DNA of 64,000 bases. Source: Flavobacterium sp. UBA7680. Its GTDB lineage: Bacteria; Bacteroidota; Bacteroidia; Flavobacteriales; Flavobacteriaceae. The stretch spans positions 10,408 through 74,407 of the forward strand of contig NZ_DLHA01000019.1 of the NCBI RefSeq assembly GCF_002482975.1, written 5' to 3'. The notes under the pieces are model-generated. The model ran no database searches, was not told the origin of the DNA, and was given only the letters and a program-made list of their open reading frames with translations. Positions within the stretch are counted from its first letter, which is position 1, and each line of letters begins with the position of its first letter. Made by a program: the position numbers and the translations under genes. Below are positions 33,727 through 42,809 of the stretch, piece by piece.

Positions 33727-34362
33727 ATGCAGGTAAAAAAGAAGAAAGTAGCCCTAATTACAGCACATCCTGACGATGAGACCCTATGGGCCGGCGGCAT
33801 GCTGCTAAATAATCCTCACTGGGACTGTTTTATCGTATGTCTCTGCCGACGACATGACCCGGACAGGGCTCCCAAATTTAATAAAGCCCTTGAAATACTC
33901 AACTGCAAAGGCAACATGGGGGATCTGGATGACGGGCCGGATCAGACTCCACAGAACCAAACCCAAATTGACCGCCTTATACTGGAATTATTACCTATAG
34001 CTCATTACGATCTCATTATCACCCATAATCCGCTTGGTGAATATACCCGGCACCTGCGGCATGAAGAAATCGGCATATCAGTGCTAAATCTATGGCATGA
34101 AAATAAAATTTCATGCACCGAGCTATTGGTATTTGCCTACCAGGACAATCACAAGCAGCATTATCCTAAAGCTGCAAGCTCAGCAGACTTTTATTTTGAA
34201 CTGTCCACTGCGCTGTGGCAAAAGAAATACGCCATTATTACCCAAATATACGGCTTTGCCCCAGAAAGCTGGGAGGCAAAAACAACACCCCAGCTGGAAG
34301 CATACCGGAGATTTACAAACAAAGATGACGCCTTGGAATGGCTTAAAAAAATAAAATTATGA
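33727..34362 (+). CDS. PIG-L family deacetylase, 211 aa
   Basis: The LmbE/PIG-L fold opens with ALITAHPDDETLWAGG, the zinc-binding AHPDDE motif, and has HLRHEEIG as the second metal-ligand region. Family members remove N-acetyl groups from sugar conjugates. It is first in a three-gene operon: its stop overlaps the glycosyltransferase start (ATGA), and a glycosidase follows. The three may build or modify a sugar-containing molecule; the substrate is not predictable. A tandem-box promoter lies upstream. Confidence 0.85.
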   Translation: MQVKKKKVALITAHPDDETLWAGGMLLNNPHWDCFIVCLCRRHDPDRAPKFNKALEILNCKGNMGDLDDGPDQTPQNQTQIDRLILELLPIAHYDLIITHNPLGEYTRHLRHEEIGISVLNLWHENKISCTELLVFAYQDNHKQHYPKAASSADFYFELSTALWQKKYAIITQIYGFAPESWEAKTTPQLEAYRRFTNKDDALEWLKKIKL

Positions 34363-35501
34363 AAGTGCTTGTCTTATATGATTATCCGCCCACGCCCGGT
34401 GGCCTGGCTACACAGGGAGATCTTCTCTACAGAGGACTATTGACCAATGGTGTGGATGCCCATGCCGTTCATCTTGAATCGGCACTTGAAAAGCAGTGGT
34501 ACTATAACTGGTACAAACCTGACGTTGTGGTAGGTACAGGTTACTGGGGACATACCCCCCAGCTGGTACTGCATCCTCAAAAAAATGGCATGACCGCTGT
34601 TCCGTGGCTGGTTGCCGACGGCTATATTGCCAATTATCAAAATGTTCTCAACGAGCTGCCCCTGATCCTTGTCACTTCGCATTGGGTAAAAGAAATGTAT
34701 GTAAGGGACGGCATTAGCGGTGATAATATTGAAGTACTCCCGGTTGGCTGCGACACCGATGCCTTCAGGCCTTATCCTAAAGATGACCCAAAAGTACTGG
34801 CTGCCCGCAAAGCCCTTGGAATAGCACCCCAGGAGCAGCTGCTGCTGACCATTGGCGGTGATGCCGCATCCAAAGGTGCCCGTGAGGTAATGGAAGCCCT
34901 TGCCATAGCAGGCAAGGATTTACCGCCGTGGAAATATGTCTGCAAGGTATGGCCCCAGCCAAGAACTGCCCTTCAGAGTAATTTGGACCAAAAGCTGGCC
35001 GAACAGCTGGGCATCAGCAGCAACGTAATATTCCAAACCAGCATTATCTCCCGGGATTTCATTCCCTATATGTTAAATGCATGCGATATCTATGCAGCCC
35101 CTTCCCGCCTTGAAGGTTTTGGAATGCCCCAGGTCGAGGCAGGATCCTGCGGAAAACCCGTAATTGGGATAAAGGCAATGGGGATGCTCGATACACTTAT
35201 AGATAATCAGACCGCCTTACTGGCCGGTGTAGGTCAAAAGATAGTGGTCAATGAAGTAACCCTTGGATCGGAATCAGGCTATGAGGAAAACAGGCGTATC
35301 GTATTTGAGCAGCCGCGCACGGTAGATTACCGCGCTGATGTAACAGATATTAAAGATGCCCTTATAAAACTGATGAATTCCACAGAGTTGCAGCAGCAAT
35401 TGGGAAGTGCAGCCAGAGAGCGGGTGATTGAAAATTTCGACTACAGGATTGTGGCGGCCAAATTTGTAAAAATTATAAATGAAAGACTTCAAATATACTA
35501 A
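34359..35501 (+). CDS. Glycosyltransferase family 4, 380 aa
   Basis: A GT-B transferase with an N-terminal Rossmann domain beginning MKVLVLYDYPPTPGGLA and a C-terminal donor domain with the EGFGMPQVEA (E-x7-E) nucleotide-sugar motif and a final ENFDYRIVAAKF helix. It overlaps the PIG-L gene by 4 bases, and the glycosidase gene follows 12 bases later. Acceptor and donor are unknown. Confidence 0.85.
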   Translation: MKVLVLYDYPPTPGGLATQGDLLYRGLLTNGVDAHAVHLESALEKQWYYNWYKPDVVVGTGYWGHTPQLVLHPQKNGMTAVPWLVADGYIANYQNVLNELPLILVTSHWVKEMYVRDGISGDNIEVLPVGCDTDAFRPYPKDDPKVLAARKALGIAPQEQLLLTIGGDAASKGAREVMEALAIAGKDLPPWKYVCKVWPQPRTALQSNLDQKLAEQLGISSNVIFQTSIISRDFIPYMLNACDIYAAPSRLEGFGMPQVEAGSCGKPVIGIKAMGMLDTLIDNQTALLAGVGQKIVVNEVTLGSESGYEENRRIVFEQPRTVDYRADVTDIKDALIKLMNSTELQQQLGSAARERVIENFDYRIVAAKFVKIINERLQIY

Positions 35502-35513
35502 ATAGCACGTATC

Positions 35514-36671
35514 ATGGATAGAGACTGGAAAGAAATAGAACAAGCTAAAAGTGCTGCCCTGGATGTGCTCTTGTACAATGTGGAAGGCCCCTTTGACGGG
35601 CTTCCAAGAACTGCTGCATGGGGATATCCAGAACCTTACACCCGTGATTTGATGATCTCTATCCTGGGGGTTGCGGTATCAAAAAATGAACAGTTAGTAA
35701 CTGCAATGGAGAAAACGCTTCATACCCTTTCCAGGAATCAATCACTCAGGGGAAACATCCCTTCGTTAGTGCATGATCCTGATAACCGCGGGGCAAGTGA
35801 TACAACACCTTTGTTTCTATTGGCAGTGGGGATCTTTAGAGAACTAACCGGTAAAAAAGATTTTCTGGACCAGGCGGTCCAAAAAGCTTTAACCTGGATG
35901 GAATACCAAAGCCCTTCTGACGATTTTCTTGTTGCCCAGCAGCCTACCAGTGACTGGCGTGATGAGCAGTGGGTACTCGGGTACGGCCTTTACGTCAACA
36001 CCCTTACCTACAGCTATCTTAAAATACTGGGCTATGATCAAAGGGCGGCAGGATTACAAAATGCAATGGAGCATTTTACTATTACTACCCCGACCAATCC
36101 GGCCCATCTCCATGAGGGAATGCTTCTGAAACATAAACCCTACTATGCCTTATGGTCCTATAAAATATACAATAGTGAGCGATTTGATCTCCTGGGCAAC
36201 AGCCTGGCTGTTCTCTCAGGTCTTGCCTCAGAAGAACGAGCAGAAGAAATTGTGAAATGGATAGAAAATTACTGCGAAATTATGATACGAAATAATGATC
36301 TTGCCCTAAAGCTGGCCCCTAATTTTTTTCCTTTTATCCTGCCGGACGATCCTGACTGGATCTCCAGGTATGAGCAGTTTAATCTGCCCGGAGACTACCA
36401 CAATGGAGGAATATGGCCTTTTATCACGGCCCTTCACATAGCAGCCCTTGTAAGGGCCGGCAGGCGTGAACTGGCAAAAGAAAAATTATTCCTGCTTACT
36501 GATTTGATTAAAAAATCAAGAAACAAGGATCTTGAATATGGCTTTAATGAATGGTATAAAGCACAGGATGGCGAGCCCATGGGTCAGGACTGGCAAACCT
36601 GGTCTGCCTCCTTATATCTTTATGCGGCAGCTTGCGTAGAGACGAATACCACCCCGTTTTTCCTATTCTAA
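35514..36671 (+). CDS. Six-hairpin glycosidase, GH100/GH63-like, 385 aa
   Basis: An (alpha/alpha)6 glycosidase-like protein. It has GYPEPYTRDLMIS near the start, DTTPLFLLAVG, DWRDEQW in the middle, and GDYHNGGIWPF plus YGFNEWYKA toward the end, patterns shared with alkaline invertases (GH100) and related glucosidases. No signal peptide, so it is cytoplasmic. Third gene of the PIG-L/GT4 operon. A role in sucrose-, trehalose- or glycoconjugate turnover is plausible. Confidence 0.7.
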   Translation: MDRDWKEIEQAKSAALDVLLYNVEGPFDGLPRTAAWGYPEPYTRDLMISILGVAVSKNEQLVTAMEKTLHTLSRNQSLRGNIPSLVHDPDNRGASDTTPLFLLAVGIFRELTGKKDFLDQAVQKALTWMEYQSPSDDFLVAQQPTSDWRDEQWVLGYGLYVNTLTYSYLKILGYDQRAAGLQNAMEHFTITTPTNPAHLHEGMLLKHKPYYALWSYKIYNSERFDLLGNSLAVLSGLASEERAEEIVKWIENYCEIMIRNNDLALKLAPNFFPFILPDDPDWISRYEQFNLPGDYHNGGIWPFITALHIAALVRAGRRELAKEKLFLLTDLIKKSRNKDLEYGFNEWYKAQDGEPMGQDWQTWSASLYLYAAACVETNTTPFFLF

Positions 36672-36851
36672 CTTTCGCTGCATAACCTTTACGTGTCTCT
36701 AGATTGAGGCGTTTATAATTCACTGGTTTTTAGCGCTGTTTCACTGTACTTGAGCCCTTGAAATTCAGCAACAGCCTAAGCATGATTCTCCTAACGGCAT
36801 TCTGCAGGTACCGGTTTTCATTTTTTTCCTGACAATACCTCTTCTGAAAAG

Positions 36852-36916
36852 TGTCTCACGTCACTTTACACTGTGCCCCCCGTCATTTGCCGGCTCCTCG
36901 GCTAAGTGCATCTTTA
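36852..36916 (+). promoter_or_regulatory. Tandem CRP/FNR-box promoter 2 (lipoprotein-BON operon)
   Basis: TGT-N6-TCACTT at 36852 and TGC-N6-TCATTT at 36874 (22 bp apart), then CATCTTTA (36909-36916). The first ATG compatible with this start of transcription is 36942, which decides the start of the lipoprotein gene. Confidence 0.8.
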
Positions 36917-36941
36917 CATTATAAAATTTAATACCAAAAAA

Positions 36942-37433
36942 ATGAAAATATCCCTCACAATGCTTTGCATTAGTTTGTCGGTACTGCTCTTTAACTGCAA
37001 TAAAGCTGCAAATAGTGAAACTTCTGATGCGCAATACAATCTTAATAAAGCCAATCGCGATCTGCAGCAGGCCTCAAAAGATTCCAGGCATGATGCCAAA
37101 GAAAAAACAATAACGGAGTGGAAAGCTTTTAATGAGAAATCCGAGAAAGTGGTTTCAGTTTTGAATGACCAGCTCAAAGAGTTTCAAAGAAAAATCAATA
37201 CAGCTGGTCAAAAGGACGATACAGGGTTGAAAAAGGAAATAATCAGGAATCGTGAAAAACTTAAAGCCATGAGAACCAAGCTGCGGGAACGCAATATGGA
37301 ATTTGAAAACGGCATGCTAAAGCTTGATGATTCTCTTGCATTTAAAAACGAATCGTTTCAAAGAGAATTCGACTATGATATGGATCAGCTCGATAAAGCA
37401 TTCAAAGATCTCTTCAAAAACAATCTAAATTAA
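36942..37433 (+). CDS. Coiled-coil lipoprotein, 163 aa
   Basis: Signal MKISLTMLCISLSVLLFNC with the lipidated Cys at 19 (FNCNK). The mature protein is a long Lys/Glu-rich helical coiled coil (LNKANRDLQQASKDSRHD, LKEFQRKINTAGQ, FDYDMDQLDKAFKDLF). Probably outer-membrane or periplasmic, and upregulated with the BON gene 16 bases downstream. Function unknown. Confidence 0.65.
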   Translation: MKISLTMLCISLSVLLFNCNKAANSETSDAQYNLNKANRDLQQASKDSRHDAKEKTITEWKAFNEKSEKVVSVLNDQLKEFQRKINTAGQKDDTGLKKEIIRNREKLKAMRTKLRERNMEFENGMLKLDDSLAFKNESFQREFDYDMDQLDKAFKDLFKNNLN

Positions 37434-37449
37434 ATAAGATAAAGACATT

Positions 37450-38121
37450 ATGAAAACAAACGAAGAATTACAAAAAGACGTGCAGGATGCCATTAAATGG
37501 GAACCACTTTTACACGCGGCCGAGATAGGGGTTACTGTTAAAGACGGGGTGGTAATCCTCACTGGAACTGTAGATAACTATTATAAAAAAACTGAAGCTG
37601 AAAATGCAGCTAAAAAAGTAGCCGGGGTAAAAGCTGTAGTGGAAAAAATTGAGATACAGGACGCGCGCCATTTCATTAAAAATGATATTGATATTGCTAC
37701 AGACCTTGTAAAATGTTTTTCAGATAACATTTTCCTTCCAAACAACAATATAACACTTAAAGTTGACGATGGCTGGGTGACCCTGGAAGGACAATTGGGT
37801 TGGAATTACCAGAAAGAAATGGCACGAAGAGCTGCCACGCAGCTTCCTGGAGTTAAAGGTGTTATTAATAATATCGGCGTTCAGTCGGAATCAAACGCTG
37901 CCATCGAGAAAAAACATGTGGAAAATGCATTAGCCCGCCACTGGGCGATGAACGCCAAAGACATTCATGTATCGGTCGCAGGAAGCACAGTTACCCTTTC
38001 GGGAAATGTTACTTCGCTTTACCAAAAAGAGGAAGCTGCAAGAATTACCTGGAATACTCCCGGGGTTGCTTTTGTGAAAAATGAACTGGAAGTCGATTAC
38101 AAGTATGCCTTTTCAGAGTGA
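37450..38121 (+). CDS. Triple BON-domain protein (OsmY-like), copy 1
   Basis: Three BON repeats of about 70 residues each (starting near residues 5, 80 and 150), every one with the ...GWVTLEG...YQKE...A...PGVKGV pattern. BON domains bind membranes or phospholipids, and OsmY-type proteins respond to envelope stress. There is no signal peptide, which is odd for an OsmY relative and suggests a cytoplasmic place. It shares an operon with the coiled-coil lipoprotein and has three paralogues in this window. Confidence 0.85.
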   Translation: MKTNEELQKDVQDAIKWEPLLHAAEIGVTVKDGVVILTGTVDNYYKKTEAENAAKKVAGVKAVVEKIEIQDARHFIKNDIDIATDLVKCFSDNIFLPNNNITLKVDDGWVTLEGQLGWNYQKEMARRAATQLPGVKGVINNIGVQSESNAAIEKKHVENALARHWAMNAKDIHVSVAGSTVTLSGNVTSLYQKEEAARITWNTPGVAFVKNELEVDYKYAFSE

Positions 38122-38199
38122 GAAAATGCTAGTGGTGCAAAGCTGCAATACAAATGCTTCCTGACATAAAGTGAAAATGGGAAAAGTCTATTTATAATA

Positions 38200-38264
38200 T
38201 AACGACGGTCACTTCTGCCAATGATGGTTGTCATTTCTAAACACAGTATGATAACGCAGCTTTG
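38200..38264 (+). promoter_or_regulatory. Tandem CRP/FNR-box promoter 3 (outer membrane protein)
   Basis: TAA-N6-TCACTT at 38200, TGA-N6-TCATTT at 38222 (22 bp apart), -7 CAGCTTTG at 38257-38264. Gene start at 38301. Confidence 0.85.
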
Positions 38265-38300
38265 CATGAGAAATAATACAAATATCTAAAATTCAAACTA

Positions 38301-38879
38301 ATGAAAAATTATAAAATTTTACTAGCCGTTGCAGCTCTTGCAGCAGGACTGAATGCCAGCGCACAGATTCAGGAAGGAAACATTTTAATTGGAGGAAATC
38401 TTGCCAATGTTAATCTTGGGCTGAACGGCTCGAAGATATTAAGCGCCGAGATTACCCCTAAAATAGCATGGTTCATAAAAGACAATATTGCTCTTGGAGG
38501 TTATATCGATCTGGGGATTCAAACAGCTAAAAATTCCGGTACCACCACCAGTTATGGCATCGGTGCTCTTGGTCGTTACTACACTGGAAAAGATAAGGAA
38601 ATCATAAAACACAGCCGATTTTTTGCTGAAGCTACCGTAGGTCTTGGAGGTGTAAATGTAAGTGATGCCGATAATACCAATGGAATTAACATCGGTGCCG
38701 GTCCGGGATTTGCTTATTTTATCACGCCAAACATAGGCCTGGAAGTGCTGTTAAAATACAATAACCTCATTGGACTGGGAAGTACCCCTTATCAGGGAAA
38801 CCTTAATGCATCATTTGGTTTTCAAATCTATCTGCCGGGAAAAAGCACTGCCAGAAAAGTTCAAAATGATCTGCAGTAA
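38301..38879 (+). CDS. Outer-membrane beta-barrel protein, 192 aa
   Basis: Signal peptide MKNYKILLAVAALAAGLNASA, cleaved before QIQEG. Alternating-hydrophobicity strands (NIALGGYIDLGIQ, GINIGAGPGFAYFITPN, NASFGFQIYLP) indicate an eight-stranded OMP_b-brl-type barrel. Monocistronic under its own tandem-box promoter. Confidence 0.8.
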   Translation: MKNYKILLAVAALAAGLNASAQIQEGNILIGGNLANVNLGLNGSKILSAEITPKIAWFIKDNIALGGYIDLGIQTAKNSGTTTSYGIGALGRYYTGKDKEIIKHSRFFAEATVGLGGVNVSDADNTNGINIGAGPGFAYFITPNIGLEVLLKYNNLIGLGSTPYQGNLNASFGFQIYLPGKSTARKVQNDLQ

Positions 38880-39000
38880 ATATAGAAGATATTCAATTTT
38901 ATAGTGGTCAAGAGAAGAAAATTCACCTGTAACAGCAAGATGCAGGTCCTAACCCAATAAAATTGTTTTTCACATCAAAATTAAAACTAAATCTCAGCAA

Positions 39001-39759
39001 ATGACAGCCATCATAAAAGAGCAGCTCACCCAGGCTGGAAATTTCTCATTATTCATTGGACGTTTTTTTAAAGAAATATTCGTTCCCCCTTTTCAAATTA
39101 ATGAGTTCCTGCGCCAATGTTACGCCATAGGGTGTAAATCACTTCCGCTGGTAAGCATTACGGGGTTTATCATGGGGCTTGTGCTGACGATTCAATCCAG
39201 GCCGACCATGACAAAATTTGGAGCCGAATCCTGGCTGCCCAGCATGGTTTCACTTTCTCTGATAAGAGAAATTGCCCCTGTGGTCACGGCACTTATCTGC
39301 GCCGGAAAAATTGCCTCGGGAATTGGCGCCGAACTGGGATCGATGAAAGTTTCCTCCCAGATTGATGCTATGGAGGTATCTGCCGTTAATCCTTATAAAT
39401 ACCTGGTGGTCACCAGAATATTAGCCACCACGCTAATGGTGCCGATGCTGGTTATTTTTGCAGATTTCGTCGGCATTTTCGGAGGCTATATCGGTTATAA
39501 CGTACATAGTACGATTACGGTACGACGTTACTTCTCTGAAGTGATTGAACATCTGGATTACTTAGATGTACTGCCTGCTGTGATAAAAACATTCTTCTTT
39601 GGATTTTTTATCGGTGTGATCGGGTGTTATAAAGGTTTTAACGCTTCAAGCGGGACGGCAAGTGTCGGACTTGCCGCAAATTCAGCAGTAGTAACGGCCT
39701 CACTTTCTATTTTTATCATCGATATGCTGGCAGTTCAAATCACCGATTTATTTTTCTAA
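39001..39759 (+). CDS. mlaE: MlaE/YrbE-type ABC permease, 252 aa
   Basis: Permease of a lipid-transport ABC system that moves phospholipids between membranes. It has the family's GFIMGLVLTIQS and LREIAPVVTALICAGKIASGIGAELGSMKVSSQIDA segments (the latter with the characteristic coupling glutamates), and about five membrane segments. It is first in an mlaE-mlaF-mlaD operon, with the ATPase gene 3 bases downstream. Complete. Confidence 0.9.
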   Translation: MTAIIKEQLTQAGNFSLFIGRFFKEIFVPPFQINEFLRQCYAIGCKSLPLVSITGFIMGLVLTIQSRPTMTKFGAESWLPSMVSLSLIREIAPVVTALICAGKIASGIGAELGSMKVSSQIDAMEVSAVNPYKYLVVTRILATTLMVPMLVIFADFVGIFGGYIGYNVHSTITVRRYFSEVIEHLDYLDVLPAVIKTFFFGFFIGVIGCYKGFNASSGTASVGLAANSAVVTASLSIFIIDMLAVQITDLFF

Positions 39760-39762
39760 ACC

Positions 39763-40536
39763 ATGAAAGAACAACCCATCATAGAGATCAAAAACCTGCA
39801 TAAGGCTTTTGGAAAAAACAAAGTACTAAAAGGAATAAGCCTCAGGGTAAACAAAGGTGAAGATCTGGTTATTCTTGGGCGTTCAGGCTCTGGAAAATCA
39901 GTAGCAATTAAGTGCCTTGTCGGTCTGCTTGAAACAGACAGAGGGAAATTGGAAATCTTTGGAACAGATATAACCAGACTGAATTATGAAGGACTTAACA
40001 AAATAAGGCTTAAAATAGGTTTTATGTTCCAAAATGGTGCTTTATACGATTCCATGTCAGTTCGTGAAAACCTGACTTTTACCTTAAAGCATCATACCAG
40101 GCATTTAACAGAAGAAAATATCGAGCAGCAGATTCTCGAAGCCCTGGAGAGTGTGGGACTGCAGGATGCAATTGATAAAATGCCCTCGGAATTGTCAGGG
40201 GGCATGATCAAACGAATCAGTCTGGCAAGAACTATAATTATCAAACCGGAAATCATATTTTATGATGAACCCACTGCGGGACTTGATACCATAACTGCAC
40301 AGGAAATCAGCGAACTCATACTATCTGTCCAGAAAAAATACAAGACCTCCTCGATTATCATTACCCATGATATGATCTGCGCCAAGATGACCGGCAATAG
40401 GATCATCATTATAAAAGAGGGTTTAGTGCATGCAGAGGGAACCTATGAGGAACTCGAAAACAGCAGCGACCCTTGGGTAAAATCGTTCTTTTTTGCAACC
40501 AATCAATACGCAACGGGCCCAGCCCCTACTGTTTAA
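39763..40536 (+). CDS. mlaF: MlaF-type ABC ATPase, 257 aa
   Basis: ATP-binding subunit of the lipid transporter: Walker A GRSGSGKS, Q-loop FMFQNGALYDSMSVREN (family-typical), signature LSGGMIKR and Walker B IIFYDEPTAGLD, then the H-loop THD. Positioned directly after the permease. The MCE gene follows 11 bases later. Confidence 0.92.
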   Translation: MKEQPIIEIKNLHKAFGKNKVLKGISLRVNKGEDLVILGRSGSGKSVAIKCLVGLLETDRGKLEIFGTDITRLNYEGLNKIRLKIGFMFQNGALYDSMSVRENLTFTLKHHTRHLTEENIEQQILEALESVGLQDAIDKMPSELSGGMIKRISLARTIIIKPEIIFYDEPTAGLDTITAQEISELILSVQKKYKTSSIIITHDMICAKMTGNRIIIIKEGLVHAEGTYEELENSSDPWVKSFFFATNQYATGPAPTV

Positions 40537-40547
40537 ATAATAACATC

Positions 40548-41513
40548 ATGAAGAAAAAATCAGATTATATCTGGAAATTGGGACTATTTGTCATTGCAGC
40601 TATGACGATTCTTCTCGTTGCTGTTTATTTCATTGGCAAAAGCCAAAACCTTTTTGGGGATACCTTTAATTTAAAAGCAAAATTCAAAAACGTCAGCGGA
40701 TTAAAAAACGGCAATAACGTGTTATTGTCGGGAATCACTATTGGTACCATAAAAGACATATCGTTCATTTCAGACTCTACCGTTGTAGTGAATATGATAA
40801 TCCGCGAAGAAGTGCATCAATACATCAAAACAGATGCGATGGCCAGTATCGGCTCCGATGGACTAATGGGTGATAAAGTGCTCACGATTTCTCCCAGAAA
40901 CGGCCTTGCTTTAATGGTAAAAGATGGTGACATGATCCTCTCCAATGAAGCGGCCGCTCTGGAAGATTTAATTTCCGGACTTAAAAAAAGTATCGATAAT
41001 GCGGAGATTATTACCAGAGAGCTGTCTGAATTCAGCTATAAGATTAATAATGGAAAAGGGGCATTGTCTAAAGTGCTGACCGATGAGAATTTTGCAAAAA
41101 GCATTGACGTGACAATGAATAACCTGAAAGCCAGCTCTAATGAATTTGCCGTTTTTACAAAAAAGATCAACGATAAGGATGGGACACTATCAAAACTTAT
41201 GACTGATCCTTACTATGCCAACAGTATCAAAAAATCATTATCCGGATTTGAGAGCAGTGTTTCTGATTTAAATGTTTTTACTGCAAAACTAAATACAGGT
41301 AAAGGCATACTGCCAAAACTCATCAACAATGAAAGATTAGCCAATTCACTGGACTCGACTTTAACAAACTTGCAGACAGGCTCTGAAAATTTAATTGAAA
41401 TAGAACAGGCTGCAAAGCAGAATTTTCTGCTTAGAGGTTATTTCAAGAAAAAGAAAAAACAGGAGGCAAAAAAAGCATCAGAATTGCAGAAAGCAGTAAG
41501 TGATACTGAATGA
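40548..41513 (+). CDS. mlaD: MlaD/MCE-domain protein, 321 aa
   Basis: One N-terminal membrane segment (about 8-30, WKLGLFVIAAMTILLVAVYF) then an MCE domain (about 38-115, ending IGSDGLMGDKVLTISP), followed by a long helical part with repeats of GKGALSKVLTDE type (ALSKVL, TLSKLM, ILPKLI). It is the substrate-binding partner of the Mla transporter. The ATG at 40548 is chosen because upstream codons overlap mlaF. The C-terminus ends in a basic stretch. Confidence 0.9.
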   Translation: MKKKSDYIWKLGLFVIAAMTILLVAVYFIGKSQNLFGDTFNLKAKFKNVSGLKNGNNVLLSGITIGTIKDISFISDSTVVVNMIIREEVHQYIKTDAMASIGSDGLMGDKVLTISPRNGLALMVKDGDMILSNEAAALEDLISGLKKSIDNAEIITRELSEFSYKINNGKGALSKVLTDENFAKSIDVTMNNLKASSNEFAVFTKKINDKDGTLSKLMTDPYYANSIKKSLSGFESSVSDLNVFTAKLNTGKGILPKLINNERLANSLDSTLTNLQTGSENLIEIEQAAKQNFLLRGYFKKKKKQEAKKASELQKAVSDTE

Positions 41514-41601
41514 CCTGAAAGTAAATTGACAATAATTCAAAAAAAACGGTAAGAAAAAGTGCCTCTGCTTGGGAAGTATCAAACATTCTATTAGTAATAA
41601 G

Positions 41602-41666
41602 TAACAACCATCATTTATTTACGTGCGGGCTATCATTTTCCTCTGCCTTTAATTCCTGCAGCTTTG
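41602..41666 (+). promoter_or_regulatory. Tandem CRP/FNR-box promoter 4 (Dps-like operon)
   Basis: TAA-N6-TCATTT at 41602, TGC-N6-TCATTT at 41624 (22 bp apart), -7 CAGCTTTG at 41659-41666. The Dps-like gene starts at 41697. Confidence 0.85.
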
Positions 41667-41696
41667 CAATGAAAAATCCCCCTTAATAGAATCCAA

Positions 41697-42167
41697 ATGA
41701 CAACAACCACTTCCAAAAGAGTCCTTATTAAAAAACTTTCCAATAAACTCTCGAGTATCCTTTGTGATGAGTACATTCTTTTGACCAAAACCAAAAATGC
41801 CAAATGGAACCTGCAGGGTATTGATTTTCAAGATGAATATCTCTTTTTTAACGCTCAATCCAGTGAAATTGATCTCATAATTGACCAGATCGAAAAACGT
41901 GTTCATGCTTCAGGGCATTACACAGATGTCATGTTAAAGGCTTTTTTAAAAGTTAACCGGTTCAATAAAAGAAAAAAGAAAGTAAATGATCGTGCGGACT
42001 GTCTCACAGAATTGCTGGGTGACCATGAAAATCTAATCTCGGTTCTTAAAACCAATACGTCGCTGCTGGAAACTGCAACTAAAGGCAGCCAGACTGACGA
42101 TTTTGTTACAATATTGACCGAAAGTCACCAGAAAATGGCCTGGTTTCTTCGCTATTACCTCAAATAA
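41697..42167 (+). CDS. Dps/ferritin-like protein lacking ferroxidase ligands, 156 aa
   Basis: A Dps-fold protein: four helices with AKWNLQGIDF, a second-helix IDLIIDQIEKR and a final HQKMAWFLRYYLK. Normal Dps has AHWN and a second His in LHE; here these are Lys (AKWN) and Tyr (DEYLFF). The Asp/Glu of the second half-site (IDQIEKR) are kept. Iron oxidation is therefore probably lost, while assembly or DNA binding could remain. First gene of an operon with YceI and a beta-barrel protein. Confidence 0.8.
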   Translation: MTTTTSKRVLIKKLSNKLSSILCDEYILLTKTKNAKWNLQGIDFQDEYLFFNAQSSEIDLIIDQIEKRVHASGHYTDVMLKAFLKVNRFNKRKKKVNDRADCLTELLGDHENLISVLKTNTSLLETATKGSQTDDFVTILTESHQKMAWFLRYYLK

Positions 42168-42193
42168 ATAATTTAAACAAATAAAACGCCGCA

Positions 42194-42793
42194 ATGAAAA
42201 CTAAAATAATACTCAAGGTACTGCTAGCAACGATAATCTTCTTAGGCATGAATCAGGCGATTCTGGCACAATCTAATTTCAAGATTGGAAAATCCACAGC
42301 CAATGAAATGAATATATCGGGTACCTCCTCCTTCCACGACTGGAAGATGAAAACTTCGAATTTTTCAGGAAAAGCTGCATGTACAATCGGTGCCGATAAT
42401 CAAGTCTCAAAATTAAGCCTCCTGGAATTCAGCTTACCGGTGCTTACCCTTAAAAGCGGGCAAAAAAAATTAGATAAAAATGCCTACAAGGCACTCAAAA
42501 CTGAGCAGTTCAAAGAAATTCTGTACAAACAGACCCAGGCTAAAGTAATGAGTTTCACTAATTCCAAATCACATATAAAAACAGAAGGAAAGCTGACCGT
42601 GGCAGGTGTAAGCAAAGATGTCATTATTGATTTATACTGTTTTGAAAAAAAGGATGGAAGCATGAGCTGTGATGGAAACTACCAGATCAACATGAGCGAT
42701 TATAATGTTACTCCGCCTGTATTTATGGGAGGAATCATGAAAACAGGAGAAGCGATAACCCTTGCGTTTTCTCTACAGTTTGAAAAATATTAA
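42194..42793 (+). CDS. YceI-family periplasmic protein, 199 aa
   Basis: Signal peptide (MKTKIILKVLLATIIFLGMN, cleaved near AQS). The lipocalin-like YceI fold shows STSFHDW-type SGTSSFHDWKM and TVAGVSKDVIIDLYC. YceI proteins bind isoprenoid quinones or similar lipids. It lies 26 bases after the Dps-like gene, and the beta-barrel gene follows 16 bases on. The only Cys residues are in CTIG and YCFE-MSC. Confidence 0.8.
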   Translation: MKTKIILKVLLATIIFLGMNQAILAQSNFKIGKSTANEMNISGTSSFHDWKMKTSNFSGKAACTIGADNQVSKLSLLEFSLPVLTLKSGQKKLDKNAYKALKTEQFKEILYKQTQAKVMSFTNSKSHIKTEGKLTVAGVSKDVIIDLYCFEKKDGSMSCDGNYQINMSDYNVTPPVFMGGIMKTGEAITLAFSLQFEKY

Positions 42794-42809
42794 TTACTAA
42801 ACATTACAA

